A DNA stretch of 64,000 bases from Stygiobacter sp043807765. GTDB taxonomy: Bacteria; Bacteroidota; Ignavibacteria; Ignavibacteriales; Melioribacteraceae. A program made the position numbers and the translations under genes. Each line of letters begins with the position of its first letter. Within the stretch, counting starts at the first letter, position 1. Below, piece after piece: positions 24,915-34,249 of this stretch. The stretch is from NCBI GenBank assembly GCA_043807765.1, contig JAZDFQ010000045.1:1-64000 (forward strand), in the 5' to 3' direction. The notes beneath the pieces were generated by a model. That model made no database searches. It was given only the letters and a program-made list of their open reading frames with translations, and had not been told where the DNA came from.

Positions 24915-25792
24915 ATTAGATTTAATGCCGAATCTGATAACGCATAGTTAGAAAGTAGTTTAGAAGAAATCTGAAGTAAATAATCTTGCTGCTGAAGCTC
25001 TAAAGATAGTTTGGCAATATCAATCTCCTGAACCTTTGCAAGCATGTCTGTGTAACTATCCGATTGACTGCTTAAAACCGTTTTTATGTTTTCTAATCTG
25101 TTGATTTTTTCTCCAGCTAGTGATTGCACATCAAGAATTTTCTGGTAAGCATTAGTCAAAGCAGTTTTTTGCGCTTCCGTTGGAGGATTACCAGCCTCGA
25201 GAGAAGTAATTACATCGTTAATCGATTCAAACATTCCACTCTCTAAAATTTCTGATCCCGGAATATTCATTGCTTCTTTAATGTTACCGGAGAGTCTAAC
25301 TTTTACTTCGCCGGAATGATCAAGAGCTGAAATCACTGCCTTTCCATTAACATCAATTGTTACTGGTTCTGCTGTATAGTTAGTTCCTCCAAACAAATAT
25401 CTATCGCCGCTCTTTGCACATACATTCTGAACTATTGCAGAAAGTGAATTCTTAATTGATTGGGCTATAGTCGGATAGCTATCTGAGATAACAGGATTAC
25501 CGGCATTAGTTGCGGCAACCATAAGATTTTGAAACTCAGTTGTAACTTGATCCAAAGAATTGAGGCTTGAATCAAAAAAGTTTTGCGCACTCTGTGCATT
25601 CTTGGCGTATGCCTTTGTTTTTCTTATTTGAGAATCCAACTTAATTGATTCTAACGATCCGGAAACATCATCTGACAAAGTTTGAATACTGCTATTAGTA
25701 GCAAGCTGAGTAGTAATTTTTAGTTTCCGTTCCGATGTTTTATCGTAGTTAACTAAGTATCTATCCGTTAATAAACCTTCTGTAACTCTCAT
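24911..25792 (-). CDS. flgL: Hook-filament junction protein FlgL
   Basis: 293 residues, flagellin-like. N-terminal MRVTEGLLTDRYLVNY and C-terminal LQQQDYLLQISSKLLS form the paired helices of axial proteins; the middle has GDRYLFGGTNYT, a mark of FlgL. It joins FlgK to the filament and is exported by the flagellar type III system with help of FlgN. Follows flgK by 10 nt. Confidence 0.92.
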   Translation of the reverse strand: MRVTEGLLTDRYLVNYDKTSERKLKITTQLATNSSIQTLSDDVSGSLESIKLDSQIRKTKAYAKNAQSAQNFFDSSLNSLDQVTTEFQNLMVAATNAGNPVISDSYPTIAQSIKNSLSAIVQNVCAKSGDRYLFGGTNYTAEPVTIDVNGKAVISALDHSGEVKVRLSGNIKEAMNIPGSEILESGMFESINDVITSLEAGNPPTEAQKTALTNAYQKILDVQSLAGEKINRLENIKTVLSSQSDSYTDMLAKVQEIDIAKLSLELQQQDYLLQISSKLLSNYALSDSALNLI

Positions 25793-25802
25793 AACTTACT
25801 CA

Positions 25803-27197
25803 CTATACCATATTTAAAATTGTTTGTAAAAGTTCATCTGCTATTTGTATTAGCTTGGAAGCGGCCTCGTAAGAACGTTGATATTTCATCACATTAGTCA
25901 TCTCTTCTTCAATCGAAACACCCGAATAGGACATTTTTTGCGCTTCCAAATTTTGAGTTATTAACCCACCGGATTCAATAGCGTTGTCGGCCGAAACTTT
26001 GTCCATGCCTATTACACCCAAAATTTCAGTATACCTATCGGTAAAGGTTGATTCTCCTAACTCTGAGAACTTTGTATTGGAGAGTGTTGCAATTTGTGTT
26101 GCTATATCACCATTTCCATCGTTTCCAGCTACTGAAGAGGCAGCAATATTTTTAGAACTTGTTAGGATTGATGTATTCAAAGTCATTTTGCCATCAACAA
26201 ATGCATTTACAATAGATCCATCGGCTGCTAATTCTCCGAAAAATGGAATACCGGTACTAGAACTTCCTCCGTAAAGTAAAGTACTTCCTTGCATGTGAAC
26301 TTCATTAACTTTATCAACAAATGTTTGAGCAAGTTGTTCGTAAGAAGTCTTATAATCATTTATCTTGTTAGAATAAATATCTGCATTTGCAAAAAACTCT
26401 CCTCCGTTAACAACTGCAATCGAAGTATCGTTATCCTTCTGAGTTAATCTCATCTGACCGTTAATAATTGAAAGCTTGAACTGGTTATATGAGGACTGAT
26501 CTGCACCGTAAACACCCCCAACATTAACTTGAACTGCGCCATATGAATTTTTAGAAACGGAAATGTTTACCAAGTTAGCAAGATTATCAATTAATTTATC
26601 CCTCTGATCCATCAACGCGCTTGATTCCGCTCCGCGAACTTCCGATTCATAAACTTTTTGATTCAGTTCGTGAATATCTTTTAGGTATCCGTTTATTTCT
26701 TCAACCTGAACAGTTGCCTCTTTCTGAATTGAATATTGTATTTCATTAAATCCTTCTATTTGGTCTTGGAACCTTTCGCTAAGCTGCTGACTCTTTTGAA
26801 TAACATTCGATCTTTGTTGAAGGGAAGTTGGATCCGTCGATAATTCATCCCATGCACTAAAAAATTCAGTGAAGTAAGTTGATAGACCATTTTCCGACGG
26901 CTCACCAATGATTGCTTCCATCTTCGCTAATATTTCGGAACGTTTTGTACTATCGGAATAAGCTGATTGATACTTCCTTAGCTGACTGTCAAGAATTTCA
27001 TCGCGTATACGTAGTACATCTTGAACCTTAACGCCGGCGCCTTGTCCATTGTTTACCGATTCGGATGCTAGTACTACTTTTTGTCGTGTGTAATCTTTAC
27101 TTCCCGCGTTAGATATATTTTGAGAAGCAATATCAATTGCGCTTTGATACGCACCCATAGTACTAACCGATAAATCTAGTAACCTACCTATACCCAT
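25803..27197 (-). CDS. flgK: Hook-filament junction protein FlgK
   Basis: 464 residues. Starts with the flagellar rod-type motif (LLDLSVSTMGAYQSAIDIA, then ISNAGSKDYTRQ) and ends with the partner helix EEMTNVMKYQRSYEAASKLI. The region EINGYLKDIHELNQKV is typical of FlgK. It caps the hook before the filament and is exported. flgN ends 1 nt before, and flgL follows, the usual order. Confidence 0.93.
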   Translation of the reverse strand: MGIGRLLDLSVSTMGAYQSAIDIASQNISNAGSKDYTRQKVVLASESVNNGQGAGVKVQDVLRIRDEILDSQLRKYQSAYSDSTKRSEILAKMEAIIGEPSENGLSTYFTEFFSAWDELSTDPTSLQQRSNVIQKSQQLSERFQDQIEGFNEIQYSIQKEATVQVEEINGYLKDIHELNQKVYESEVRGAESSALMDQRDKLIDNLANLVNISVSKNSYGAVQVNVGGVYGADQSSYNQFKLSIINGQMRLTQKDNDTSIAVVNGGEFFANADIYSNKINDYKTSYEQLAQTFVDKVNEVHMQGSTLLYGGSSSTGIPFFGELAADGSIVNAFVDGKMTLNTSILTSSKNIAASSVAGNDGNGDIATQIATLSNTKFSELGESTFTDRYTEILGVIGMDKVSADNAIESGGLITQNLEAQKMSYSGVSIEEEMTNVMKYQRSYEAASKLIQIADELLQTILNMV

Positions 27198-27198
27198 A

Positions 27199-27651
27199 TC
27201 AAACTCTCTTGTTTACAATTGCACGTTTGTTTGGACCAACAAGCATCATCATAGTTTCTTTAATCATATTGCGGGAAAATTCAATTACATCTTTCAACTG
27301 AGAATTTGTGCTTTTTATTTTAAGCGCCTTCTCTTTTAAAGACACTCTCACCTTATTCAATTCTTTTAGATCATTTCCAAAATGTGTGCTGCCTTGATTG
27401 ATTAGATTTTCGACAGAGTTATCTCGAACGTCCAAATTCATACTTTTTGCTAATTCCTTAACAACTTTGCCGCGTGCAGTTTCTTCTCGCTCTACATCCA
27501 TAAGAATTTTCTGCTCATTATTAATTGCCGTTTCAAGAGTGGGGTAATCGTTCTTAATAATAGCTTGTTTCTGCATATCTAATACGTCTATAAGTAGGCT
27601 CAAATTTGCATCTTGTGTTTTCAAGGATGCTAATAATAATTTCGTGCTCAT
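27199..27651 (-). CDS. flgN: FlgN-family export chaperone
   Basis: 150 residues, almost wholly helical, with QKQAIIKNDYPTLETAINNEQ-like heptads (residues 27-47 region) characteristic of FlgN. FlgN chaperones FlgK and FlgL in the cytoplasm before export. Position between flgJ and flgK fits. The start overlaps flgJ by 4 nt. Sequence conservation in this family is low, so context carries part of the call. Confidence 0.8.
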   Translation of the reverse strand: MSTKLLLASLKTQDANLSLLIDVLDMQKQAIIKNDYPTLETAINNEQKILMDVEREETARGKVVKELAKSMNLDVRDNSVENLINQGSTHFGNDLKELNKVRVSLKEKALKIKSTNSQLKDVIEFSRNMIKETMMMLVGPNKRAIVNKRV

Positions 27652-28466
27652 TGTTCACTCTCTTTAAAATGATCTAAGTAACCAAGTACTTTATTTATGT
27701 AATTCTTTGTTTCATCAAAAGGTGGAACGCCTTTGTACTTTTCTACATTTTGGGGACCGGCATTATAAGCAGCCAAGGCGAGCTTCACATCACCACTATA
27801 TTGTCGAAGCATTTGAGCAAAATATTTAGTGCCGCCCATTATATTTTCTCGTGGATTAAAGACATTGCGCACGCCCATATCCGAAGCTGTAGAATCGATC
27901 AACTGCATCAAACCCTTCGCTTTTGCGCTGGAAACAGCTTTATTGTTAGCCGCGGATTCAGTCATAATTATTGATTTGATAATATTCTTATCCACACCAT
28001 ATGAATTTGAAGCTTCGTCTATGTGCTTTTCGTAGCTGCTTAATCTATCTACTGCAGAATTACTTGGCTGAACCTTAGTCGATTCAGATGGAACTGTTGT
28101 GTTATGAATTCTAACCGGGCTGATTCTTTCCGTAATTTTAGTACGCATTGCTGCCGGCAATTCTTCTCCGGTTATTTTCTTGTAAAGCATTTCTGCAACG
28201 CCAAGACTTTTTGTGTCAGACATTTTAGTAGATATTTCTTGTTCAAACATTGTATCGAACATATCGTTGCCGTATCCTTCACCTTCACCAAACATTCCGC
28301 CATTAGTAGTATTCATACTCTTCAACATCATAGAGGTCAATAAGCCTTCAAACTGTTTTGTAGCGGAAGCAATTTTCTCTTTCTGCTTCTGGTCATACCG
28401 AGAGTTTGTCTCGAGTGGTTTCGATAGATGTTTATCGTTCCCTATTTTTAAGGTGATCTCGTTCAT
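27648..28466 (-). CDS. flgJ: FlgJ-type rod-binding protein fused to an SLT lytic transglycosylase
   Basis: 272 residues. Residues 30-100 are the rod-binding domain of FlgJ (SATKQFEGLLTSMMLKSM, then LGVAEMLYKKI). Residues 145-265 are a soluble lytic transglycosylase-like domain: catalytic Glu170 in IIMTES, GLMQL at 185-189, and AAYNAGP at 232-238. It would act as rod cap and cut peptidoglycan in the periplasm for rod passage. Enterobacterial FlgJ uses a glucosaminidase-type (GH73) domain here instead, so this is a different enzyme on the same scaffold. No signal peptide; export would be through the flagellar apparatus. Confidence 0.88.
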   Translation of the reverse strand: MNEITLKIGNDKHLSKPLETNSRYDQKQKEKIASATKQFEGLLTSMMLKSMNTTNGGMFGEGEGYGNDMFDTMFEQEISTKMSDTKSLGVAEMLYKKITGEELPAAMRTKITERISPVRIHNTTVPSESTKVQPSNSAVDRLSSYEKHIDEASNSYGVDKNIIKSIIMTESAANNKAVSSAKAKGLMQLIDSTASDMGVRNVFNPRENIMGGTKYFAQMLRQYSGDVKLALAAYNAGPQNVEKYKGVPPFDETKNYINKVLGYLDHFKESEQ

Positions 28467-28467
28467 C

Positions 28468-29565
28468 TTACATCACGATTAATTCTGCCATTAGAGCGCC
28501 GGCTTCCTTCAATGCTTGGAAGATTGCTATTATATCTCTTGGCGATACTTTAAGTGAATTAAGTGCTGCGGCTACTTCCTGAACATTGCTAGCACCTTGA
28601 ATTGCAACTGTACTTGTTGAATCTTGAGTTACAGTAGGAATTTGATTGTTCATTGCAACTGTTCTGCCTTGCGAAAATGCATTAGGCTGAGAAATAATCG
28701 GAAAATTTCTGATGTTAATATTTAAGCTGCCGTGAGTAATTGTAACCGGCTGAATTTTAACACTCTGTCCGGAAACGATAGTACCGGTTCTTTCATTTAA
28801 AACTACACGAGCAATATCATCAACTATTACTGTTAAATTTTCCAACTCGGAGTAAAAGCTGATTAAGTTATTCTGTCTGTCTTGTGGAATTGTAACTTTA
28901 ACTTCAGCACCATCTTGAGCTTTTGCTGCATCTGCACCAAACTTTGTGTTGAGTGCATTGGCAATATTTTGAGCTGTAGTAAAATCCGGTTCTTTTAGGA
29001 ATACTGAAACTTCGCTGGTTTCAAAATTGCTTATAGTAATTGCTTCTTTCAACGATCCGCCGCGCGGCACCCTTCCGGCAAGTGTATGATTCTTAGAAAC
29101 TCTGCTTCCGCTGGAGGTACTGATATCATATCCGCCTACGGAAACTGAACCTTGTGCAAAACCATAAACTTGTCCGCTTATTCCGGAAAGCGGGGTCATC
29201 AGCAAAGTTCCACCTTGCAAACTTGTAGCATCACCAAGCGATGAAACAACAACATCAAACTCAGCACCGGCTTTTAAGCTACCGTTAAGTGTTGCAGTTA
29301 CAATTACTGCGGCTACGTTTTTAGTTTTTAAATCTATTTGCGGAACAGTAATACCAAAACGTTTTAGCATACTTGTTACGGACTGAATTGTAAACGAAGA
29401 ACGGTAGCTGTCGCCTGTTCCGGCTAAACCAACTGTTAAACCATAACCAATAATCTGTTCTGTAGTTTTACCATTTATGTAAGCAACATCCTTAATACGT
29501 TGGGCCAATGTCAAATTGGCTATCATAATAAAAAGTGTTAAGTATGTAAAAATTCTTTTTTTCAT
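28468..29565 (-). CDS. flgI: Flagellar P-ring protein FlgI
   Basis: 365 residues with signal peptide (YLTLFIMIANLTLA, cut near residue 21). Family marks: RIKDVAYINGKTTEQIIGYG, GLAGTGDS, SMLKRFG, VVSSLGDATSLQGGTLLMTPL (residues 106-126 region), and RVVLNERTGTIVSG. It forms the periplasmic ring around the rod at the peptidoglycan layer, assisted by FlgA. Proof that the flagellum crosses an outer membrane. Confidence 0.96.
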   Translation of the reverse strand: MKKRIFTYLTLFIMIANLTLAQRIKDVAYINGKTTEQIIGYGLTVGLAGTGDSYRSSFTIQSVTSMLKRFGITVPQIDLKTKNVAAVIVTATLNGSLKAGAEFDVVVSSLGDATSLQGGTLLMTPLSGISGQVYGFAQGSVSVGGYDISTSSGSRVSKNHTLAGRVPRGGSLKEAITISNFETSEVSVFLKEPDFTTAQNIANALNTKFGADAAKAQDGAEVKVTIPQDRQNNLISFYSELENLTVIVDDIARVVLNERTGTIVSGQSVKIQPVTITHGSLNINIRNFPIISQPNAFSQGRTVAMNNQIPTVTQDSTSTVAIQGASNVQEVAAALNSLKVSPRDIIAIFQALKEAGALMAELIVM

Positions 29566-29573
29566 TTTATCAC

Positions 29574-30149
29574 CTAAAAAAGCCAGTGGAACAATTTTGT
29601 TATCCAGCCGGGTTTCTGTGAATTCTGAATCATTCCGCTTCCTTCAAAAGAGATTTCAGCTTCGGAAATGTTGTGCGAATACACTGAGTTGTCTGCATTA
29701 ATATCTGACTGACGAATAACGCCTTTAATATTTACTATTTGTTCTTCACCATTAATTACAATTTTTTTGCTGCCGCGAATAATCATATTTCCGTTTGCTA
29801 AAACAGAATCGACAACAGCGCTGATTTTTGTTCTAATGCTTCCGGTAGTTTGTGTAGAGCCGCTGCCTTGGAAATCGTTTTTTGTTCCAAGGCTAACATC
29901 GGCATTAGGAATACTGGTTGTACCAACAGCACCCGAAGCAGAGAACCCGATATCGCTAGATCTTCCGGCAGAGGTTTCAGAATTATTTGATGCTTGAGTT
30001 GACTCAATAACCACTATTGTAACAGCATCGCCAATTTGAGCAGCTTTGTTATCGGAAAACAGCGAGTACTGAGAGTTGCGTCTCATGTTCTGTCCAAACA
30101 TTGCAGAAGAGAGACAAGCCATCGCGATCAGTAAACTTGTTCGTTTCAT
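29574..30149 (-). CDS. flgH: Flagellar L-ring protein FlgH
   Basis: 191 residues. Signal peptide MKRTSLLIAMACLSSAMFG; a Cys at 12 (AMAC) could be a weak lipobox, but the -3 residue is Ala rather than Leu, so lipidation is uncertain. Core marks: GDAVTIVVIESTQASN near 42-57, then FQGSGSTQTTGSI and GNMIIRGSKKIVINGEEQIVN. Ring in the outer membrane. Between flgA and flgI as usual. Confidence 0.93.
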   Translation of the reverse strand: MKRTSLLIAMACLSSAMFGQNMRRNSQYSLFSDNKAAQIGDAVTIVVIESTQASNNSETSAGRSSDIGFSASGAVGTTSIPNADVSLGTKNDFQGSGSTQTTGSIRTKISAVVDSVLANGNMIIRGSKKIVINGEEQIVNIKGVIRQSDINADNSVYSHNISEAEISFEGSGMIQNSQKPGWITKLFHWLF

Positions 30150-30150
30150 T

Positions 30151-30795
30151 TTATTCTACCAACATTAAGTTGTATTTATCAATTACTTTTGCTTTGAAAA
30201 TCTTACTATTTGCTTGAACACTTATTACATCGCCAGCGTTTGCATCTTGTCTGGTTACTGCATCTATCGAAACATCAACACCATTTTTCCCGGCGTGAAC
30301 AATTACTTTTTCACCTTTATAAATGATTGGGATTAGTTCAACAAGTTCGTGAGTTAACACTGTGCCTTCTTTAATCAAAACTCTGCTTCTTAACGTTGTT
30401 AATTCCGCTTCATTAACTATGGCGGCAGCGAGTGAAGAGACGTCCTGTAATTTCGAATCAAACCAAGAGAGAGAGAGAGATTCGTTGGGATTTATTTTTT
30501 GTGCTGAAACAAAAACTGTCTTGTACAATTTTAGTTTTACAGTTAACAATGATGTGCTGGCATTGTTTTTTGCATCATAAACTTTAACAGGTACATAAGC
30601 ATAATTTTTAACTAGTCTGAAAGACTTATCATTATTAATTTCAATTTTCTTGTAGCCGCTAAGAGTTGGAACAATCTGATATTCAAATTTTTCATACGAG
30701 CTTAACTTGCTCTGCAAATAGGATTTCAATTCATCTTCAAACGGTTTAGCTTGAACTGAAACGAATCCAAGTAATATGAGAAAAAGAATCTTCAC
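30151..30795 (-). CDS. flgA: P-ring assembly chaperone FlgA
   Basis: 214 residues with short signal peptide (MKILFLILLGFVSVQA). C-terminal SAF-type region: LSWFDSKLQDVSSL, LRSRVLIKEGTVLTHELVE in pieces, and the closing VISVQANSKIFKAKVID. Periplasmic chaperone for FlgI polymerisation. One base separates it from flgH and 6 nt from flgG. Confidence 0.9.
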   Translation of the reverse strand: MKILFLILLGFVSVQAKPFEDELKSYLQSKLSSYEKFEYQIVPTLSGYKKIEINNDKSFRLVKNYAYVPVKVYDAKNNASTSLLTVKLKLYKTVFVSAQKINPNESLSLSWFDSKLQDVSSLAAAIVNEAELTTLRSRVLIKEGTVLTHELVELIPIIYKGEKVIVHAGKNGVDVSIDAVTRQDANAGDVISVQANSKIFKAKVIDKYNLMLVE

Positions 30796-30801
30796 TTTAG
30801 A

Positions 30802-31602
30802 TTATCCTCTCTTAAGGTTGTTTGCCATAGTCATCATTTCTTCAACTGTCTTAACTGTTTTCGAATTGATTTCGTAAGCTCGTTGTGCAGCAATCATCGA
30901 GATCATTTCTTCAACAATGTCAACATTAGATGCTTCAAGATAACCTTGATGAATTTCGCCAAAACCTTGATCTCCTCCGGTTCCTAAAATTGGCTGGCCC
31001 GATGCTTGAGTTTCTCCGTACAAATTGTCACCCAATGCAGTTAATCCGCCATTATTCATGAAGCGAGCTAGTTCAATGCTGCCAAGCGAAACAGAAGTTC
31101 CACCAGCTTCTATAGCTGCAACACTTCCATCTTTATTTACTGTTATCGATTGAACATCGCTATTAAGTGTAAAGCCCGGTTCTAAAACGTTTCCGCCGCT
31201 GGTAACAATTTTTCCATCTGCATTAATTTTGAAAGAACCATCTCTGGTATAAGCAAATGAGCCGTCGGCTCTTCTAACCTGAAAAAATCCTTCGCCCTGA
31301 ATGGCTAAATCGAATTGGTTGTTTGTTACGGTTATATCTCCCTGTGTAAATAGTTTGGTTGATGCTGAAGGCTTAACACCATTACCAATTTGAATTTTGG
31401 ATGTATTTGTTTCTTCAACTCCCGGAGTTGAGGAAGTAAGCGGATTGATATGTACTTCTTGATACATAAGATCCTGGAAATCGGCTTTATTCTTTTTAAA
31501 ACCTGTTGTGTTAATATTTGCAATATTGTTCGAAACAACTTCTATATTAATCTGTTGAGCGTACATTCCGCTTGCTGCTGTTCTTAATGCTCTGGTTGAC
31601 AT
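30802..31602 (-). CDS. flgG: Distal rod protein FlgG
   Basis: 266 residues, near the family length of 260. Marks: ALRTAASGMYAQQINIEVVS, NNIANINTTGFKK, GEGFFQV, and the C-terminal YLEASNVDIVEEMISMIAAQRAYEIN (given as residues about 217-242). Forms the distal rod between FlgF and the hook. Exported by the flagellar type III system. Its start has CTTAGGAG-like ribosome binding (TTAGGAGAATAAAAAATG). Confidence 0.96.
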   Translation of the reverse strand: MSTRALRTAASGMYAQQINIEVVSNNIANINTTGFKKNKADFQDLMYQEVHINPLTSSTPGVEETNTSKIQIGNGVKPSASTKLFTQGDITVTNNQFDLAIQGEGFFQVRRADGSFAYTRDGSFKINADGKIVTSGGNVLEPGFTLNSDVQSITVNKDGSVAAIEAGGTSVSLGSIELARFMNNGGLTALGDNLYGETQASGQPILGTGGDQGFGEIHQGYLEASNVDIVEEMISMIAAQRAYEINSKTVKTVEEMMTMANNLKRG

Positions 31603-31621
31603 TTTTTATTCTCCTAAATTT

Positions 31622-32332
31622 TTAGACTTTACCAATCTCGTTAGCTTGGCCGAGAGAGGTATCGAGCGCGGCAATTACTTTCTGAGCAGTTTCATATTCT
31701 TTATTTATCGAAATCATAGATTCCATTTCCAAAATCGGATTGGTGTTTGATTCTTCTAAGAATCCTTGCGAAATCTGAAAGCTTCCTTCTTCTGCCGTTT
31801 TATATTCAGTATCGTTCAACAAAAAGTTAGTACCGCCGCCGCGCATTAAGTCTTCACCTTTTTCAACATTTACAATCAATAACGAATCGATAGTGCGTTC
31901 ACCAATTTTAATTTCGCCGCCTTTTGTTATGTTGATAGTAGGATCTTTTTCAAGTAAAGATTCTTCAATAGAGATTTCTCCATTTTGGCCAATTACTTTT
32001 TGTCCGTTAGAATTTACAAGAAATCCTTCATCGCTTAATTTAAAACGACCGTCGCGTGTCAGCTCAAGTTGTCCATCTTCACCTTTAACTGTGAAAAAGC
32101 CGTTACCGGAAATTGCAAGATCAAGAGGATTAGAAGTTTGCAACACATCTCCTTGTTCTTGACTTGTTACCTTACGAACAGACACATCGCCATATTGATT
32201 TAGAATTTCTGTAAACGGCACCTCCCGTTTGTAACCGGTTGTACCCAGGTTTGCAAGGTTATTGGCAATAACATCAATATTTTTCATTCTGTGATCTAAA
32301 CTTCTGCCGGCTGTGTAAATACCTTTTATCAT
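31622..32332 (-). CDS. flgF: Proximal rod protein FlgF
   Basis: 236 residues from ATG 32332, preferred over 32353 because GAGG lies 6 nt ahead and MIKGIYTAGRSL is the usual N-terminus. Marks: NNLANLGTTGYKRE, GNGFFTV, and C-terminal QGFLEESNTNPILEMESMI. Shorter C-terminal spacing than FlgG and location immediately before flgG support FlgF. It overlaps nothing with this start but begins 8 nt from the end of the upstream gene. Confidence 0.9.
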   Translation of the reverse strand: MIKGIYTAGRSLDHRMKNIDVIANNLANLGTTGYKREVPFTEILNQYGDVSVRKVTSQEQGDVLQTSNPLDLAISGNGFFTVKGEDGQLELTRDGRFKLSDEGFLVNSNGQKVIGQNGEISIEESLLEKDPTINITKGGEIKIGERTIDSLLIVNVEKGEDLMRGGGTNFLLNDTEYKTAEEGSFQISQGFLEESNTNPILEMESMISINKEYETAQKVIAALDTSLGQANEIGKV

Positions 32333-32339
32333 ATCATCC

Positions 32340-32942
32340 TCACATTTTTCCAACTTCGTATAATCTCAATCGTGCAGCTAATAATAACTCACCCTTTGCA
32401 AGATTAAGCTGCTTTGCTTTTTTATCTATCTGTTTATCGGCTTGTTTGAATATGTCAAGATTGTCTTTAAGCATTTTTCTTGTTTTTGCAAGTTTTGGGT
32501 CTAATTTTGAGCCGCCTACTTTTTCATCACGCATCAATCCAATTTTCTGCTTCAAAACTTTTTTTGATGACCGGGTGAAAGACACAATTACCCTCCTTGT
32601 CATTACAAATCCAACAATGAAGAAAGAAGCCAATGCAAAAACTGTATATTGCCATGGTTGAGCCATAATGAGTGTTGTAAATGGATTCGCCTTTGCTTGC
32701 TTTGTTTTATTTATTTCTTTTTTAACTGCCTTTGAAACAACAATCTCTTTCTTTGTTTGTGTAGCAACCGTTTTTGGATATAATATTTCTAAAATCTCTT
32801 TTTCTCTGGCGGCAGCAATTTGTTTTTCAACTATTGCGTGGAGATCGATTGAATCTACCGGTGTGAAAGCGATTGTATCTGCAGCGACTTGAGCTATGCA
32901 GAGTGATGAAATAAACACAAATAAAGCTGTTGTCTTTTTCAT
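32340..32942 (-). CDS. Membrane protein, possibly SwrB/DUF6115-like
   Basis: 200 residues. Signal-like N-terminus (KKTTALFVFISSLCIAQVAA), an 80-residue charged periplasmic stretch, one membrane helix near 95-115 (YTVFALASFFIVGFVMT), then a basic cytoplasmic tail that ends KQLNLAKGELLLAARLRLYE. That tail resembles the helix-turn-helix end of SwrB/YlxL-type proteins, which in Bacillus follow sigD in the flagellar operon and help activate the export gate. The place here, after fliA and before flgF, is similar. The likeness is short and by eye. Start overlaps the preceding gene by 4 nt. Confidence 0.55.
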   Translation of the reverse strand: MKKTTALFVFISSLCIAQVAADTIAFTPVDSIDLHAIVEKQIAAAREKEILEILYPKTVATQTKKEIVVSKAVKKEINKTKQAKANPFTTLIMAQPWQYTVFALASFFIVGFVMTRRVIVSFTRSSKKVLKQKIGLMRDEKVGGSKLDPKLAKTRKMLKDNLDIFKQADKQIDKKAKQLNLAKGELLLAARLRLYEVGKM

Positions 32943-34249
32943 ACGGCTAATTTTCTTTTTAGTGGAAATAATAAATGAATTATTGTTCCCTTTAATGGTA
33001 ATGAGTTAAACTCTGTTGTCCCTTCATTTTTTTTCATCAATTCATTTATCAGCTTAACTGTAACATTAATCTTGGAATCGTTATCTGCCAACCCTTCTAT
33101 CTGTTCGGTTGTAAAAACGGACAGTACTATTCTTTCCTTTATATATTTGGTCTGAATGATGAATGCACCGCCCTTTTGAGATGAAGCTTTCAACAAAGAG
33201 AATACACTTGTGAGTATCTGTTTAATTTCGTTTGGATTGGAAAGTATAGGAGGAATGTTGTCCTCAAGGTCTAATTCGCAATCAATGCCAAGATTTTGCA
33301 GAGTAGCATTAATTACATTTCTAAATTCTTTTACAATCTTATTTAAATTGCATGACTGAGAAGATTGTGCTTTGGGTTTATTTAATCCGGCAAACTTTGT
33401 TAATCTGTTTGTTAGTTCGCTAACCTTACTTACTTGTTTTTTTATGTTGTCGGTTATTTCTTTATCAACTTTAGGATAATCGCTTTCAATCATTTCGGAA
33501 AGCGATAGGATAACTTGCAATGGTTCACCTAATTCTTCCATTAAACCTTCTGCCAAATTACCTATTGCGTTTACATCAAAATCGTTTTGAACTTTTGATT
33601 GATATACATGTAATTCTTGATATAGTTTATTTATTGAATGTTTCTGGCGAAGCGAAATAATCATTGGAACAATTATTCCTAGAATGATTTGTATAGAATT
33701 GTTTTCCAGCGAATTGTCGGAAACTTTTGATGCTGAAGTATATAATGAAAGAACGCCGTAACCGGATTTAGAATCGTAGATTGGAAACAGCATCTGGTTG
33801 AGCTTTGAACCATTAATAGTATAGGCGTTTAAATCCGGAATGATAGTCGGCTTTCTTGATTCAAAAATCCATTCAAGAATTCCATCTTTTAACGCTTTGT
33901 TAACAGAGTTAATGTGAGCCGGGTTAGCGTTTTTGTTTAACGGAACCAAATTTCTGTTTGAATCTGTGAACAGGAATATTTCAACTTCCTTGGATTGTAA
34001 AATTCTCTTTACAAACTCTTGAGTTAACAAATGAATTTCAGCTAGTCCTTGAATGTGCTGAACCTTTTTCTGAAATGCCGATAAACTTTGAACAAAGAAC
34101 GAATACTTCTCCATTTGATTTAAATTATTCTTGTGGCCCTCAAAGCTGAGCAACTTTAAATCACCTTTCGCTTCAGAATTCTTAGTGAAATACTGAAGCG
34201 ACTTGTGAAAAGATTCGTACCGTTCGGTTCTTTCTTTAATTAATCTCAT
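32939..34249 (-). CDS. GAF-domain protein with degenerate histidine kinase core
   Basis: 436 residues, soluble. Residues 60-205 look like a GAF domain (IFLFTDSNRNLVPLN, then MLFPIYDSKSGYGVLSLYT). Residues 225-300 are a DHp helix pair in which the usual phospho-acceptor His is Glu238 (LAEGLMEELGEPLQVI). The N-box Asn-Ala is lost (ILTSVFSLLKAS) and no DxGxG G1 box is seen; only a final GTIIHLLFPL remains of the ATPase fold. It is thus a pseudokinase scaffold. Genes flanking it encode two HDOD proteins and a flagellar membrane protein; it overlaps both neighbours by 4 nt. Confidence 0.75.
   Translation of the reverse strand: MRLIKERTERYESFHKSLQYFTKNSEAKGDLKLLSFEGHKNNLNQMEKYSFFVQSLSAFQKKVQHIQGLAEIHLLTQEFVKRILQSKEVEIFLFTDSNRNLVPLNKNANPAHINSVNKALKDGILEWIFESRKPTIIPDLNAYTINGSKLNQMLFPIYDSKSGYGVLSLYTSASKVSDNSLENNSIQIILGIIVPMIISLRQKHSINKLYQELHVYQSKVQNDFDVNAIGNLAEGLMEELGEPLQVILSLSEMIESDYPKVDKEITDNIKKQVSKVSELTNRLTKFAGLNKPKAQSSQSCNLNKIVKEFRNVINATLQNLGIDCELDLEDNIPPILSNPNEIKQILTSVFSLLKASSQKGGAFIIQTKYIKERIVLSVFTTEQIEGLADNDSKINVTVKLINELMKKNEGTTEFNSLPLKGTIIHLLFPLKRKLAV

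Noticed and set aside
30045..30075. TTATCGGA (sigma-28 -10 on the minus strand) in flgH
   Set aside because: No -35 box 11 nt away, and it is inside coding sequence.
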